A stretch of DNA of 64,000 nt from Streptomyces coeruleorubidus (GTDB taxonomy: Bacteria; Actinomycetota; Actinomycetes; Streptomycetales; Streptomycetaceae): contig NZ_CP023694.1 of NCBI RefSeq assembly GCF_008705135.1, positions 558,001-622,000 of the forward strand. Direction: 5' to 3'. Positions 8,430 through 16,991 of the stretch are shown here, one piece after another. Positions within the stretch are counted from its first letter, which is position 1; each line of letters opens with the position of its first letter. A program made the position numbers and the translations under genes. Below the pieces are notes generated by a model. That model did no database searches and was not told the DNA's origin. It worked only from the letters and a program-made list of their open reading frames with translations.

Positions 8430-9245
8430 ATGGCGACAACACGTCCGGTAGCCCTCGTGACGGGTGCGTCCTCCGGTATCGGAAAGGCAACCTCCCTCGC
8501 GCTGGCCGCGGCGGGCTACGAGGTGGTCGGGACCAGCCGCAACACCGCTCACGTCACTCCGCTGAAGGGCGTGACCTTCCTGGACCTCGACGTCACCAGC
8601 GACGCGTCGGTGACCACCGCGGTCGGAGAGGTGATCGACCGGTTCGGGCGGATCGACGTCCTGGTCAACAACGCCGGCATCGGCTCGGCGGGCGCCGCCG
8701 AGGAGTCCTCCGCCGCCCAGGCGCAGGGCCTGTTCGACATCAACGTCTTCGGCGTCATCCGCATGACCAACGCCGTCCTGCCCCACATGCGCGCGGCGGG
8801 CAGCGGACGGATCATCAACATCTCCTCCATCGTCGGGTTCATGCCGCAGCCCTACATGGCCGTCTACGCCGCCTCCAAGCACGCCGTCGAGGGCTACTCC
8901 GAGTCCGTCGACCACGAGGTCCGTGAACACGGCGTGCGCGTCCTGCTCGTCGAACCGGCCTGGACCAACACCGCCTTCGACGCGGCCAGCGTCCGCCCCG
9001 ACCAGCCCCTGGACATCTACGCCGGCCAGCGGCACGTCTTCGAGGAGTACATGGCGGGAGCGGTCAAGGACGGCGACGACCCCGCCGTCGTCGCCAAGGA
9101 GATCGTCGCGGCGGCGACCGACACCAAGCCCAAGCTGCGCTACACCGCCGGTGCCATCACCGGACGCGTCCGCACCATGCGCCGCATCGTCCCCACGCGC
9201 ATGTTCGACCAGCAGCTCCGCAAGATGAACCGACTGCCCGCCTGA
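8430..9245 (+). CDS. Short-chain dehydrogenase/reductase (SDR)
   Basis: The 271-residue protein starts MATTRPVALVTGASSGIG. AGGAG seven bases before this ATG decides the start over the in-frame ATG at 8397. It carries the Rossmann motif TGASSGIG, NNAG, the catalytic Ser in ISSIVG and the YAASK pair. This classical SDR uses NAD(P)H to oxidise or reduce an alcohol or ketone. It is followed after about 50 bases by an alpha/beta hydrolase, so the two are likely co-transcribed from the TetR-type operator at 8238. Confidence 0.9.
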   Translation: MATTRPVALVTGASSGIGKATSLALAAAGYEVVGTSRNTAHVTPLKGVTFLDLDVTSDASVTTAVGEVIDRFGRIDVLVNNAGIGSAGAAEESSAAQAQGLFDINVFGVIRMTNAVLPHMRAAGSGRIINISSIVGFMPQPYMAVYAASKHAVEGYSESVDHEVREHGVRVLLVEPAWTNTAFDAASVRPDQPLDIYAGQRHVFEEYMAGAVKDGDDPAVVAKEIVAAATDTKPKLRYTAGAITGRVRTMRRIVPTRMFDQQLRKMNRLPA

Positions 9246-9296
9246 CCACCCCCACAAGCCCCCATGAGGCACAGCGACAGGAAAGCGAGCCCAGTT

Positions 9297-10148
9297 ATGA
9301 GCACCTATCTGGCAGACACGGCCGAGAACCTCACCGTGGAAGGCCCCTCCGCGACGTTCACCTACCGGCGCATCGGCCCGCGGGGCGGCATCCCCCTGGT
9401 CCTGCTGAACCGAGTCCGGGGCACGCTGGACTGGTGGGACCCCGAGTTCCTGGACCACCTGGCCGCCGGCCACGACGTGATCGTGTTCGACAACGTCGGC
9501 ACCGGCTACACCACCGGCACCCCACCGGACTCCGTCGAGGGACTCGCCGACGGCACCGTCGAGTTCATCGAGGCCCTCGGCCTGCCGCAGGTGGACCTGC
9601 TCGGCTGGACGCTGGGCGGCACCGTCGCCCAGCACATCGCCCGCACCCGACCCGACCTGGTCCGCAAACTGGTCGTGGCGGCCGCCAACCCCGGCGGCAC
9701 GGTGCCCGGCGCCCCCGACCCGGACCCCAAGGTGCGGGCCGCCATGACCAAGCCCGAGGTCACAGGGGACGACTTGGTGTACCTGTTCTTCCCCGAGACG
9801 GAGACCGGGCGCGCCGCCGGGTACGAGCACCTCGCCCGGGTGGCCACCCGGCTGGCCACCGGCATCCCCGGCGTGTCCGAGGCGGCGGCCATGGGTCAGA
9901 TCACCGCGATCGGCAAGGACGCGGCGATTCCCTTCGACCAGGTGCGGGCGGACCTGGAGTCCATCAAGCAGCCCGTCCTGTACGCGACCGGCATGCAGGA
10001 CGCGATGATCCCCGCCCTGGCCGCCTACACCGCCGTCCAGCACCTCACCGACGCCACCCTCGTCGTGTACGGCGACGCCGGCCACGCCTTCCTCTTCCAG
10101 CACGCCAAGGACTTCGCCGCCCAGGTGACCACCTTCCTCGCCGACTGA
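9297..10148 (+). CDS. Alpha/beta hydrolase with Thr at the nucleophile position
   Basis: The 283-residue protein begins MSTYLADTAENL. It aligns along its length with the hydrolase at 7108 but has no signal peptide. The nucleophile elbow reads GWTLGG, with Thr where the paralogue has Ser. The Asp in GMQDAMIP and His in GDAGHAFLFQ are present. The Thr may lower hydrolase activity or mark a different reaction. It lies between the SDR and LtrA genes with short gaps and probably belongs to one operon. An in-frame ATG at 9264 is less likely. Confidence 0.85.
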   Translation: MSTYLADTAENLTVEGPSATFTYRRIGPRGGIPLVLLNRVRGTLDWWDPEFLDHLAAGHDVIVFDNVGTGYTTGTPPDSVEGLADGTVEFIEALGLPQVDLLGWTLGGTVAQHIARTRPDLVRKLVVAAANPGGTVPGAPDPDPKVRAAMTKPEVTGDDLVYLFFPETETGRAAGYEHLARVATRLATGIPGVSEAAAMGQITAIGKDAAIPFDQVRADLESIKQPVLYATGMQDAMIPALAAYTAVQHLTDATLVVYGDAGHAFLFQHAKDFAAQVTTFLAD

Positions 10149-10184
10149 GCAACGCGGTGAAACCGTCAACCCAGGAGATTCGTC

Positions 10185-11351
10185 GTGCAGTCGACCAGCG
10201 ATCCGGTGCGCCGGGAGGTCACGCCGCTGGAATTGTTCTTCGACCTGGTCTACGTCTTCGCCATCGGCCAGCTGTCGCATCAGCTCCTGGCACACCCGAC
10301 GTGGACCGGCGCCGCGCAGACGCTCGTGCTCTACCTCGCCGTCTACGCGGCGTGGGCGTACACCACCTGGGCGGTCACCCTCGTCCCGGCCGAGGATCCG
10401 CGGACCCGGCGGATGCTGCTGACGGTCATGCTCCTGGGGCTGTTCATGAACGCCGCGATCCCGCGCGCCTTCGGCGATGCCGGATGGGTCTTCGTCGTCA
10501 CCTTCCTGCTGATTCACCTCGGCCGGACGGTGTGGCTGCTCAGGGTGGGCCTCGACCGGCGTGATCAGGAGCATTGGCGCCGTGTCCTGGTCTGGTTCGC
10601 CGCGGCCGCCCCCTTCTGGCTGACCGGCGCGGCGGCCGACGGCGGCGCGCGGCTGGTGTGGTGGGCCGCGGCGACCCTGGTCGAGCTGGCGGGCACCTGG
10701 ACGGCGCATCCGCTGCCCGGCCGCAGGCTGGACTCCCGGAAGGTCGGCTTCGCCGGCGGGCACCTGCTGGAGCGCGGCCGACTGTTCATGATCATCGCGT
10801 TCGGTGAGGCGGTACTGACCACCGGCTCCGCGCTCACCACAGCGCCGTACGCGCCGATGACCCTGCTGACCAGCAGTGTGGCGCTCACCGGCACGGTCGC
10901 GTTGTTCTGGCTGTTCTTCAGCCGCTCCGAGCACATCGTGCGCCACTACGAGCGGACCGAGGACCCCATACGGGCCGGGCGCAGCGGCGTCTACAGCCTC
11001 ATGGTCTCCGTCGCCGGGATGATCGCCGCCGCCGCGGGCGACGAACGCGTCATCGCGCACCCGGCCCATCACGCCGGCATCATCACCAACCTGCTGCTGT
11101 TCGGCGGGCCGGTCCTCTTCATCGGGGCGCAGACGTGGCACGGCAGGACCCTGTTCGACGACCTGCCCAAGGCGCGGCTGGTCGCGCTGTCCGCTCTGAT
11201 CGTCGGATGCGCCGTCACGACGACGGCCCCGGCCTACCTGGCGGCCGTCACCGCCGCCGCGATCGTCGTCACCCTGGCCGCGCTCGAAGACCGCCGCACG
11301 TCTGGTGATGCCACTGCGAAGCCGACCGCATCAGGCCCCCCACGTCCGTGA
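10185..11351 (+). CDS. LtrA-family (low temperature requirement A) membrane protein
   Basis: The 388-residue integral membrane protein starts at GTG with AGGAG eight bases upstream. The N-terminal signature VTPLELFFDLVYVFA is diagnostic of the LtrA family, followed by about ten to twelve hydrophobic helices and a central HLLERGRLFMIIAFGE block. LtrA was named from a Listeria cold-growth mutant; the molecular function is not known. It follows the hydrolase by 36 bases, so it probably shares its transcript. Confidence 0.9.
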   Translation: MQSTSDPVRREVTPLELFFDLVYVFAIGQLSHQLLAHPTWTGAAQTLVLYLAVYAAWAYTTWAVTLVPAEDPRTRRMLLTVMLLGLFMNAAIPRAFGDAGWVFVVTFLLIHLGRTVWLLRVGLDRRDQEHWRRVLVWFAAAAPFWLTGAAADGGARLVWWAAATLVELAGTWTAHPLPGRRLDSRKVGFAGGHLLERGRLFMIIAFGEAVLTTGSALTTAPYAPMTLLTSSVALTGTVALFWLFFSRSEHIVRHYERTEDPIRAGRSGVYSLMVSVAGMIAAAAGDERVIAHPAHHAGIITNLLLFGGPVLFIGAQTWHGRTLFDDLPKARLVALSALIVGCAVTTTAPAYLAAVTAAAIVVTLAALEDRRTSGDATAKPTASGPPRP

Positions 11352-11475
11352 CGTGCAGCACCGCCGCGGCCGGCCCGCGATCCCGGGCCGGAACAACGAC
11401 AGGCCGTTCGGTGAGACCAGCGCGCCTTCCGGTCTGCCCCCTTCGCCATATTCGTCAATTACCCAGGAGCTGTCC

Positions 11476-11525
11476 GTGGACTTCTTCACCAGCGACGTCC
11501 CCGCCACCGGTGCCGACCGGCTCTG
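11476..11525 (+). pseudogene. Relic of the 5' end of an SDR gene
   Basis: The GTG-initiated frame reads MDFFTSDVPATGADR and closely resembles the start of the intact SDR at 13649 (MDFSTSTVLVTGANR), at both protein and base level. It then runs without homology into the response-regulator start. It is a truncated duplicate. Confidence 0.6.
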
Positions 11526-11540
11526 CGAAGGAGGGACGCC

Positions 11541-12200
11541 ATGGCGGAGGCCGGTGTGTTGATCTGCGACGACCAGGAGCTGATGCGGGTCGGCCTGCGC
11601 ATGGTGGTGGACAGCCAGTCGGACCTCACGGTCGTCGGCGAAGCCGGGGACGGCGAGGAGGCCGTGGCGAAGGCACTCACACTGCGTCCGGACCTCATCC
11701 TCATGGACGTACGGCTACCACGCCTCGACGGCATCTCGGCCACCGCACAGGTCCGCGTCGCACTGCCGCAGGCAAAGGTGCTGGTCATCACCGCCTGCGA
11801 TCGCGACGAGTACGCCTACGCGGCGCTGCGGGCCGGGGCCGGCGGCTTCCTCGTCAAGGACACACCAGCCGCCGAGATGCTCGTCGCCGTGCGCGGCGTG
11901 CTACGCGGCGACACGATGCTCGCCCCCTCGGTGACCCGGCGGCTGATCGACCGGTATGTCACGGGCGCCGTCGCTCCCCTCACCGACAAGCGCCTCGACA
12001 TACTGACCGACCGGGAGCGTGAGGTGCTGTCTCTGGTCGCCCGCGGGCTGAACAACACGGAGATCGCCGAGAAGCTGTTCCTCGGCGAGACCACGGTCAA
12101 GACCCACGTGGCCCGCATCCTCACCAAACTTCACATCCGCGACCGGATAGAGGCCGTCGTCCTGGCCTACGAGAGCGGACTGGTTCGCCCTGGCGGATGA
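11541..12200 (+). CDS. Orphan NarL/FixJ-type response regulator
   Basis: The 219-residue protein has a receiver domain (residues 1-120: acidic pair ICDDQE, phospho-acceptor Asp in LMDVRLP, conserved Lys in LVKDTP) and a C-terminal LuxR helix-turn-helix (LTDREREVLSLVARGLNN, ETTVKTHVARILTKL). No histidine kinase gene is adjacent, so its partner must be elsewhere. An AAGGAGG-like site precedes the ATG. A degraded copy of its last codons occurs near 6711, showing that this locus was partly duplicated. Confidence 0.9.
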   Translation: MAEAGVLICDDQELMRVGLRMVVDSQSDLTVVGEAGDGEEAVAKALTLRPDLILMDVRLPRLDGISATAQVRVALPQAKVLVITACDRDEYAYAALRAGAGGFLVKDTPAAEMLVAVRGVLRGDTMLAPSVTRRLIDRYVTGAVAPLTDKRLDILTDREREVLSLVARGLNNTEIAEKLFLGETTVKTHVARILTKLHIRDRIEAVVLAYESGLVRPGG

Positions 12201-12330
12201 TACGGCCGGGCGCCCGGGATGACTCCCGACGACACCACCGATGTCTAGCTTCTGGACATGTCGATCATGCGGGAGTTCCTCCGCAGCCCCCGGCTCACCG
12301 GCGCCATCGCGCCCAGCTCCCCCACCCTCG
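12131..12330. repeat. Parent copy of the duplicated 6711-6899 segment
   Basis: The segment covers the 3' end of the response regulator, the spacer and the first codons of a methyltransferase-like relic. A diverged copy in the same orientation lies 5.4 kb upstream. Confidence 0.8.
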
Positions 12331-12484
12331 CCCAGGCCATGACCGCCGGTCTGGACCCTCACCGCGCCGACGTCGTGGTCACCGAGCTGACCGGGCGGTT
12401 CTCCAGGGTGGGAGCGCAGCCGGTGGTGTGGCCGAACCTCCCGTCGGCATACGTACATCGCGCGGTCGCCCGGTCCCGCGCACC
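12258..12484 (+). pseudogene. Methyltransferase-like gene with internal deletion
   Basis: The frame starts MSIMREFLRSPRLTGAIAP and continues through the start of a Rossmann-type strand (ADVVVTELTG). It resembles the N-terminus of phospholipid-type SAM methyltransferases. The usual glycine-rich SAM loop and most of the enzyme are missing. The sequence jumps to VVWPNLPSAYVHRA, which looks like the C-terminal end of the same family. I read this as a gene with its middle deleted; the C-terminal match is less certain. Confidence 0.55.
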
Positions 12485-12582
12485 AAGGACCGGCCCACCC
12501 AGGGGACCAGCGCGTCCTCACCGGCCGATGAACGTCAGCCGGAACAGACCCCGCGGCATCCCTCTCAGCACTGGAGCACAGC

Positions 12583-13416
12583 ATGACCCAGCACAGCATG
12601 TTCAAGATCGAGACCGTGGCGCCGAAGATCCGCAAGGTCACCTTCTCGAATCCGCCGGTGAACGTCGTCGGTGCGGACACCGTCGTCCAACTGCTCGACG
12701 TCGTGAACGAGTTGAGCCGGGACGAGCAGGTTCAGGTCGTCGTCTTCGACAGCGGTACGCCCGGATACTTCTACAACCACGCCGATCTTGCCCAGGTGCC
12801 CGACCTCCTGGCGCTGAACAACGCGGACGGGACTCCGACGTGGGTCGAGCTCGTCACCCGCCTGACCAGCGCCCCGTTCATCAGCATCGCCTCCATCCGC
12901 GGGCGCACGCGGGGCGGAGGGGACGAGATCACCCTGGCCTTCGACCTGCGGTATGCCAGCCGTGAGGAGGCGGTCTTCTGCCAGCCCGAGGTCGCGATCG
13001 GCATCGTCCCCGGTGGTGGCGGCAGCGACCGGCTGGCCCGACTTCTGGGGCGGGACCGCGCGCTCGAAGCGGTCCTCACCGGCCACGACTACGACGCCGA
13101 GCACGCCGAGCGGTACGGATGGGTGACCCGGGCCGTCCCCGACGCCGAACTCGACGACGTCGTGGGCGGCGTGGCCGCGCGCATCGCGTCCTTCGACAAG
13201 GCGTCCGTCCTGGGCGCCAAGGCACAGATCAACCGGTCGACCCTGCCGCCGGTGGCCGACCTGCGAGCGTCCTGGGCGGAGTTCGCGGAGTCGGTCACGT
13301 GGCCGGGATTCCAGGCCCGCATCCCGCAACTCGGCAAGCTCATCGCGGAGATCGGCGTCGAGGAGATCGAGCGGAACCTGGGCGACTACCTCGGCATCGC
13401 CAACCAGCAGGCATAG
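12583..13416 (+). CDS. Enoyl-CoA hydratase/isomerase (crotonase) family protein
   Basis: The 277-residue protein has the crotonase fold: FSNPPVNVVG near residue 20, the oxyanion-hole segments YFYNHADL and IRGRTRGGGDE, and the PEVAIGIVPGGGG block. The glutamates of classical hydratases are not clearly placed, so isomerase, hydrolase or a non-CoA role is possible. It stands alone between the response-regulator/methyltransferase relic and an SDR gene. Confidence 0.85.
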   Translation: MTQHSMFKIETVAPKIRKVTFSNPPVNVVGADTVVQLLDVVNELSRDEQVQVVVFDSGTPGYFYNHADLAQVPDLLALNNADGTPTWVELVTRLTSAPFISIASIRGRTRGGGDEITLAFDLRYASREEAVFCQPEVAIGIVPGGGGSDRLARLLGRDRALEAVLTGHDYDAEHAERYGWVTRAVPDAELDDVVGGVAARIASFDKASVLGAKAQINRSTLPPVADLRASWAEFAESVTWPGFQARIPQLGKLIAEIGVEEIERNLGDYLGIANQQA

Positions 13417-13648
13417 GCACCGCCCGCTCACCAAGACGCCGCGCAGATCGTGCGGCGGCGGGCCGGCGCCACGCGGACGACAACCCGTCACCAGTGCTCG
13501 CGCGCCGCAGCGCACCTCCGACGAGTGCGTCCCGGATCCAGCACCTCTTCGACTGGCTGCCCTGCAGCTGAACGACATCCGGGTACGACACGCCACCCAC
13601 CATGTGATCAGCGACCCCTTCCCCCACTCAAGACAACAGGGACTTCTC
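13417..13648. other. Intergenic region
   Basis: No gene or clear regulatory motif is seen in this 230-base gap. It presumably contains the promoter for the SDR at 13649. Confidence 0.4.
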
Positions 13649-14347
13649 ATGGACTTCTCCACCAGCACCGTTCTCGTCACCGGAGCCAACCGCGGCCTCG
13701 GCCACGCCCTCGCCGCAGAGCTGCTCGGCCGTGGCGCCACCGTCTACGCCGGTGCCCGCAACCCCGACCAGGTGGACCTGCCGGGCGTCAGGCCGATCGC
13801 GCTCGACATCACCGACGCCGCCTCCGTGGCGGCCGCCGCCAAGGCCACCGGTGACGTCACCGTTCTGATCAACAACGCCGGTATATCCACCGGCAGCGAC
13901 CTGCTCACCGGCGACCTGGACGACATCCGCCGGGACATGGACACCAACTTCTTCGGCACCCTCTCGGTGGTCAGGGCCTTCGCACCCCAGATCGCAGCGG
14001 GCGGCGGCGGTGCCATCCTGAACATCCTGTCCGCCCTGTCCTGGTTCAGCTTCCCGGAAGCCGGCGCCTACTGCGCCGCCAAGTCCGCCCAGTGGTCGCT
14101 CACCAACTCCCTGCGCCTCCAGCTCGCCGACCAGGGCATCCGGGTGGCCGGACTGCACGTCGGGTACATGGACACCGACATGACCAGCACGGTCACCGCC
14201 CCCAAGACCGCCCCCGCCGACGTCGCCCGCCTCGCCGCCGACGGCATCGCCGAGGGCGCCTACGAGATCGTCGTGGATGACATCAGTAGCCAGGTGCAGG
14301 CCGGGCTTGCGGGAGGCGTCACCGCCCTGTATCCGCAGCTGCCCTGA
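13649..14347 (+). CDS. Short-chain dehydrogenase/reductase (SDR)
   Basis: The 232-residue protein starts MDFSTSTVLVTGANRGLG; AGGGA lies upstream and the 15 preceding in-frame codons are not protein-like. It has NNAG near residue 75, the Ser of LSALSWF and the YCAAK catalytic pair. The chain is short, as in SDR family oxidoreductases without a C-terminal extension. The substrate is unknown. A truncated copy of its first codons is found at 11476. Immediately downstream lies the decayed molybdenum-hydroxylase region. Confidence 0.88.
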   Translation: MDFSTSTVLVTGANRGLGHALAAELLGRGATVYAGARNPDQVDLPGVRPIALDITDAASVAAAAKATGDVTVLINNAGISTGSDLLTGDLDDIRRDMDTNFFGTLSVVRAFAPQIAAGGGGAILNILSALSWFSFPEAGAYCAAKSAQWSLTNSLRLQLADQGIRVAGLHVGYMDTDMTSTVTAPKTAPADVARLAADGIAEGAYEIVVDDISSQVQAGLAGGVTALYPQLP

Positions 14348-14360
14348 CGAAGCGGCCGGC

Positions 14361-14845
14361 GACATGGGCCCGGGCACCTACACATCCAACACACAACTCG
14401 CCGCGGACGCCCTCGGCCCGCCCATGGGCAAGGTGACCTTCCGCCTCGGCGACTCCCTCATGCCGCCCGCCCCGCCGCACGGCGGCTCCTGGACCATGGC
14501 CAGCGTCGGCTCCGCCGTCCAGGACGGCTGCGACAAACTACGCGAGCCGGCCACCAAGCTCGCCGTCGAGGACGAAAAGTCGCCGCTGCACGGCGTCGGC
14601 CCCGACACCGTCGTCGTCCGCGCCGGCCGACTGCCCGTGAGACCAACCCGGCGCGCGGCGAGACCTACCGGCAACTCCTGAGCCGCGACAAGCGCACCCA
14701 CCTCGAAGCGATGGGCTCCTTCACCCGGCCCACGGGACCGGAACGGCACTCCCTGTTCGCCTACGGCGCATGGTCGGCGGCCAGGCCCTCCTGGAGCACA
14801 CGGTCACCGACCACCGCGACGGCCGCATCGTCAACGCCAACAGGG
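14361..14845 (+). pseudogene. Relic of a xanthine-dehydrogenase-type molybdopterin subunit
   Basis: Frames read DMGPGTYTSNTQLAADALG, then RLGDSLMPPA and TMASVGSAVQDGCDK, each matching the intact large subunit encoded at 54335-56521. After a frameshift near 14640 come GETYRQLLSRDKRTHLEA and, after a deletion, GGQALLEHTVTDHRDGRIV. The N-terminal two-thirds and the active-site Glu region are missing. Identity to the intact copy looks like roughly 70 percent at protein level, so it is an old paralogue rather than a recent duplication. Confidence 0.85.
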
Positions 14846-14918
14846 CCGTCGCCGTGTCACTTCTCCCGCGCCGACACGGCGGCGGCCCGCCCAACACCGT
14901 CCCCGACGAAAGCTTCGT

Positions 14919-15126
14919 CCGTGCTCAACATCGCAGACGCGCTGCACGCCTGGTGCCGCGAGGCCCGCCCCTTCGAAGAAGCAGTACGGGGCAGGCCCGC
15001 CACCGTGGCCCGGATCGTTGACGGCCCCGATGAACTCCTCGGCCGCCCCCTGAGCCTGCTCGGCGACGGCAGCACGTACGACGGCACCCTAGGCGGCGAG
15101 AACGAGGCTTGTCGTGCGGCAGAGGG
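14919..15126 (+). pseudogene. Relic of an XdhC-type maturation factor gene
   Basis: The frame reads VLNIADALHAWCREARPF, then jumps to ATVARIVDGPDELLGR and YDGTLGGENE. These match two separated parts of the intact XdhC at 52871-54178, so an internal piece has been lost. It follows the large-subunit relic in the same order as in the intact locus. Confidence 0.8.
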
Positions 15127-15177
15127 CCAAGTTGCGTGTCCATGTCCCGGCCTTCGACGAGATAGACGACGCAGGAA

Positions 15178-15876
15178 CTACTGCCTGTCGAGGACTCCCG
15201 GGGTGTCATGCAGGACCACGCTCCGCTGCAGCGGAACCCGCTCCGTGCGGAGGGTGTTCACCGGTGCCGCCGGGTCGGCCATGCCGAAGGAGATGCCGAA
15301 CAGCAGCTTCAGCTCCGCGGGGACACCCAGGAACTCGCGGACGGTGTCGGCGTAGACGCCGAGTACGGTCTGCGGGATGCCGGCCAGCCCTCGGGCCGCC
15401 AGCGAGAGCAGGAAGTTCTGCGCGTACATGCCGATGTCGCCGGCCGTCCGCACCCCGTCGCCGAGGGCCGGCATGAACAGGAAGGCGGCATGGGGAGCGC
15501 CGTAGAACTCCAGGTTCTCGCGGACCGCCGCCCTCCTGCCGTCCCGGTCCGAGCGCTCGACACCCCGGGCCCGGTAGACACTCGCGCCCAGGGCCTGCGA
15601 CCGCTCGAGGTAGAGGCCCTCGCCGTAGCCATCGGTGAAATCCGGGGAGGTCCGCCCCTCCTCCTCGGCCCGGAGCAGCTCTTTGGCCAGGGCGTCCCGC
15701 GCCGCACCCGAGACGACGTGCACCGTCCACGGCTGAGTGTTGCTGTTCGAGGGGGCCGTCTGTGCGTCTTCCAGCACGCCGCGGATGTCCGAAGGGGACA
15801 GGGCGGTGGGCAGGAACTGCCGGGGGGAGCGTCGGGAGCGGGCGATGTCGGTGAAGGGTGATGCGGTGCCGGGCAA
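15178..15876 (-). CDS. Nitroreductase family protein
   Basis: The 232-residue FMN-type nitroreductase starts most likely at TTG (PGTASPFTDIARSRRSPRQF), with GAGAGG about eight bases upstream. No closer ATG or GTG gives a sensible protein. Motifs are RRSPRQFLP (FMN phosphate binding), TQPWTVHVVSG, and GIPQTVLGVYADTVREFLG near the C-terminus. Such enzymes reduce nitro groups or quinones with NAD(P)H. It stands alone, minus strand, beside the XdhC relic. Confidence 0.85.
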   Translation of the reverse strand: MPGTASPFTDIARSRRSPRQFLPTALSPSDIRGVLEDAQTAPSNSNTQPWTVHVVSGAARDALAKELLRAEEEGRTSPDFTDGYGEGLYLERSQALGASVYRARGVERSDRDGRRAAVRENLEFYGAPHAAFLFMPALGDGVRTAGDIGMYAQNFLLSLAARGLAGIPQTVLGVYADTVREFLGVPAELKLLFGISFGMADPAAPVNTLRTERVPLQRSVVLHDTPGVLDRQ

Positions 15877-16150
15877 GGCGGTTCCTCTCCATGGCGCGCA
15901 GTCACCGCCACGGCGGCAGCAGCGCAGCGCAGTACGGCGGGCCACGCAAGGAGGCAGCCGGTGTAAGGGCGGGGTGCGTACGCACCCGGCGGGACCGGCG
16001 GGCTTGCGGATGCTCGCAGGCAGCGGAACGCCGAGACTGCAGGCTGCAGCGCGGGGGGCTGTGCGCTCTTCGTGTTCGTCGTGTGTGTTCGTGGCGTGCC
16101 GACGCTGCCGCCCTCGTGCCCTTGCGTGCACGAGAGCCGCGTCGGGTGGC

Positions 16151-16885
16151 TCAGCGGTGGGCGGCGCGGTTCATCTCGACAACGTCCTCCAGGGTGGCCG
16201 TGGCCGGGAGGGCGGCGAGGCGTTCCGGCACGCTGTCGCGGATGCGGGCGTCCTTGACGCGGTCGGCCGCGGCCAGGGCCGCCGGCAGCTCTTCGAGGGT
16301 CAACTCGGTGCAGTAGGCGGGGCTGTTGGGCTGCTGGCGCCAGGAGTCGGCCAGCGTGCCGGCGTCGTAGGGGTCGAAGCCGGTGTCGTCCACGAGCCGC
16401 ATGGCCACACGCCGCGCTTCCTCTGAGTCGCCGGCGACGGGGATGGCGAGGCGACCGGGCGTTCCGGCCGGAACACCCTTGGTCCGCTGGGTCTCTGCCA
16501 GGGCGGCGTTCCACGCCTTGACCACGGGGCGCCCCAGCTGCTCGGCGTTCCACACGCTCTCGATCGCGCCGTTGTCCACGGCCTCGATCTGCCCGCTGAG
16601 GTGCGGATAGTAGTTCGAGGTGTCGATGACCACCGTCTCGGCGGGGACCGAGGCGAACAGATCGGCCAGCTTTCCCGCCACCCCGAAGGGGACGGCCAGG
16701 ACGATGACGTCCCGGTCCTGGACGGCGTCGGCGAGCTCCGTCGCGCGGGCCCCGGACTCCAGCACCTCCGGCCGGACGGCCTCGGGGCCGCGGGCGTCGG
16801 CCACCTGGACGTCGTGACCGGCTGTGCTGAGCTTGGCAGCGAGGTTCCCGCCGATGGCGCCGGCGCCTATGACAGTAATTTTCAC
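16151..16885 (-). CDS. NADPH-dependent F420 reductase-like NAD(P)-binding protein
   Basis: The 244-residue protein starts at GTG (VKITVIGAGAIGG), with AAGGGA upstream. The N-terminal GxGxxG Rossmann fold and the layout (VIVLAVPFG, VIDTSNYYPHLSG, VVKAWN) place it in the F420-dependent NADP reductase/oxidoreductase family. It could pass hydride between NADPH and F420 or act on another substrate. It lies 107 bases downstream of a TetR gene on the same strand, so the two may form an operon. Confidence 0.85.
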   Translation of the reverse strand: MKITVIGAGAIGGNLAAKLSTAGHDVQVADARGPEAVRPEVLESGARATELADAVQDRDVIVLAVPFGVAGKLADLFASVPAETVVIDTSNYYPHLSGQIEAVDNGAIESVWNAEQLGRPVVKAWNAALAETQRTKGVPAGTPGRLAIPVAGDSEEARRVAMRLVDDTGFDPYDAGTLADSWRQQPNSPAYCTELTLEELPAALAAADRVKDARIRDSVPERLAALPATATLEDVVEMNRAAHR

Positions 16886-16991
16886 GATTTGTCCCTTAGA
16901 AGGTTGTGCCACCCCTGAGGGCAGCGCAATGTGATGGCTGGGTGGTGGTGCCACCTGGCGTTGCGGGAGTCGGGGCGGGGTGCCTGAGGTT

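Noticed and set aside
8388..11141. A 917-codon open frame on the minus strand
   Set aside because: It is antisense to the SDR, hydrolase and LtrA genes, which have clear motifs. The long frame results from GC-rich third positions.
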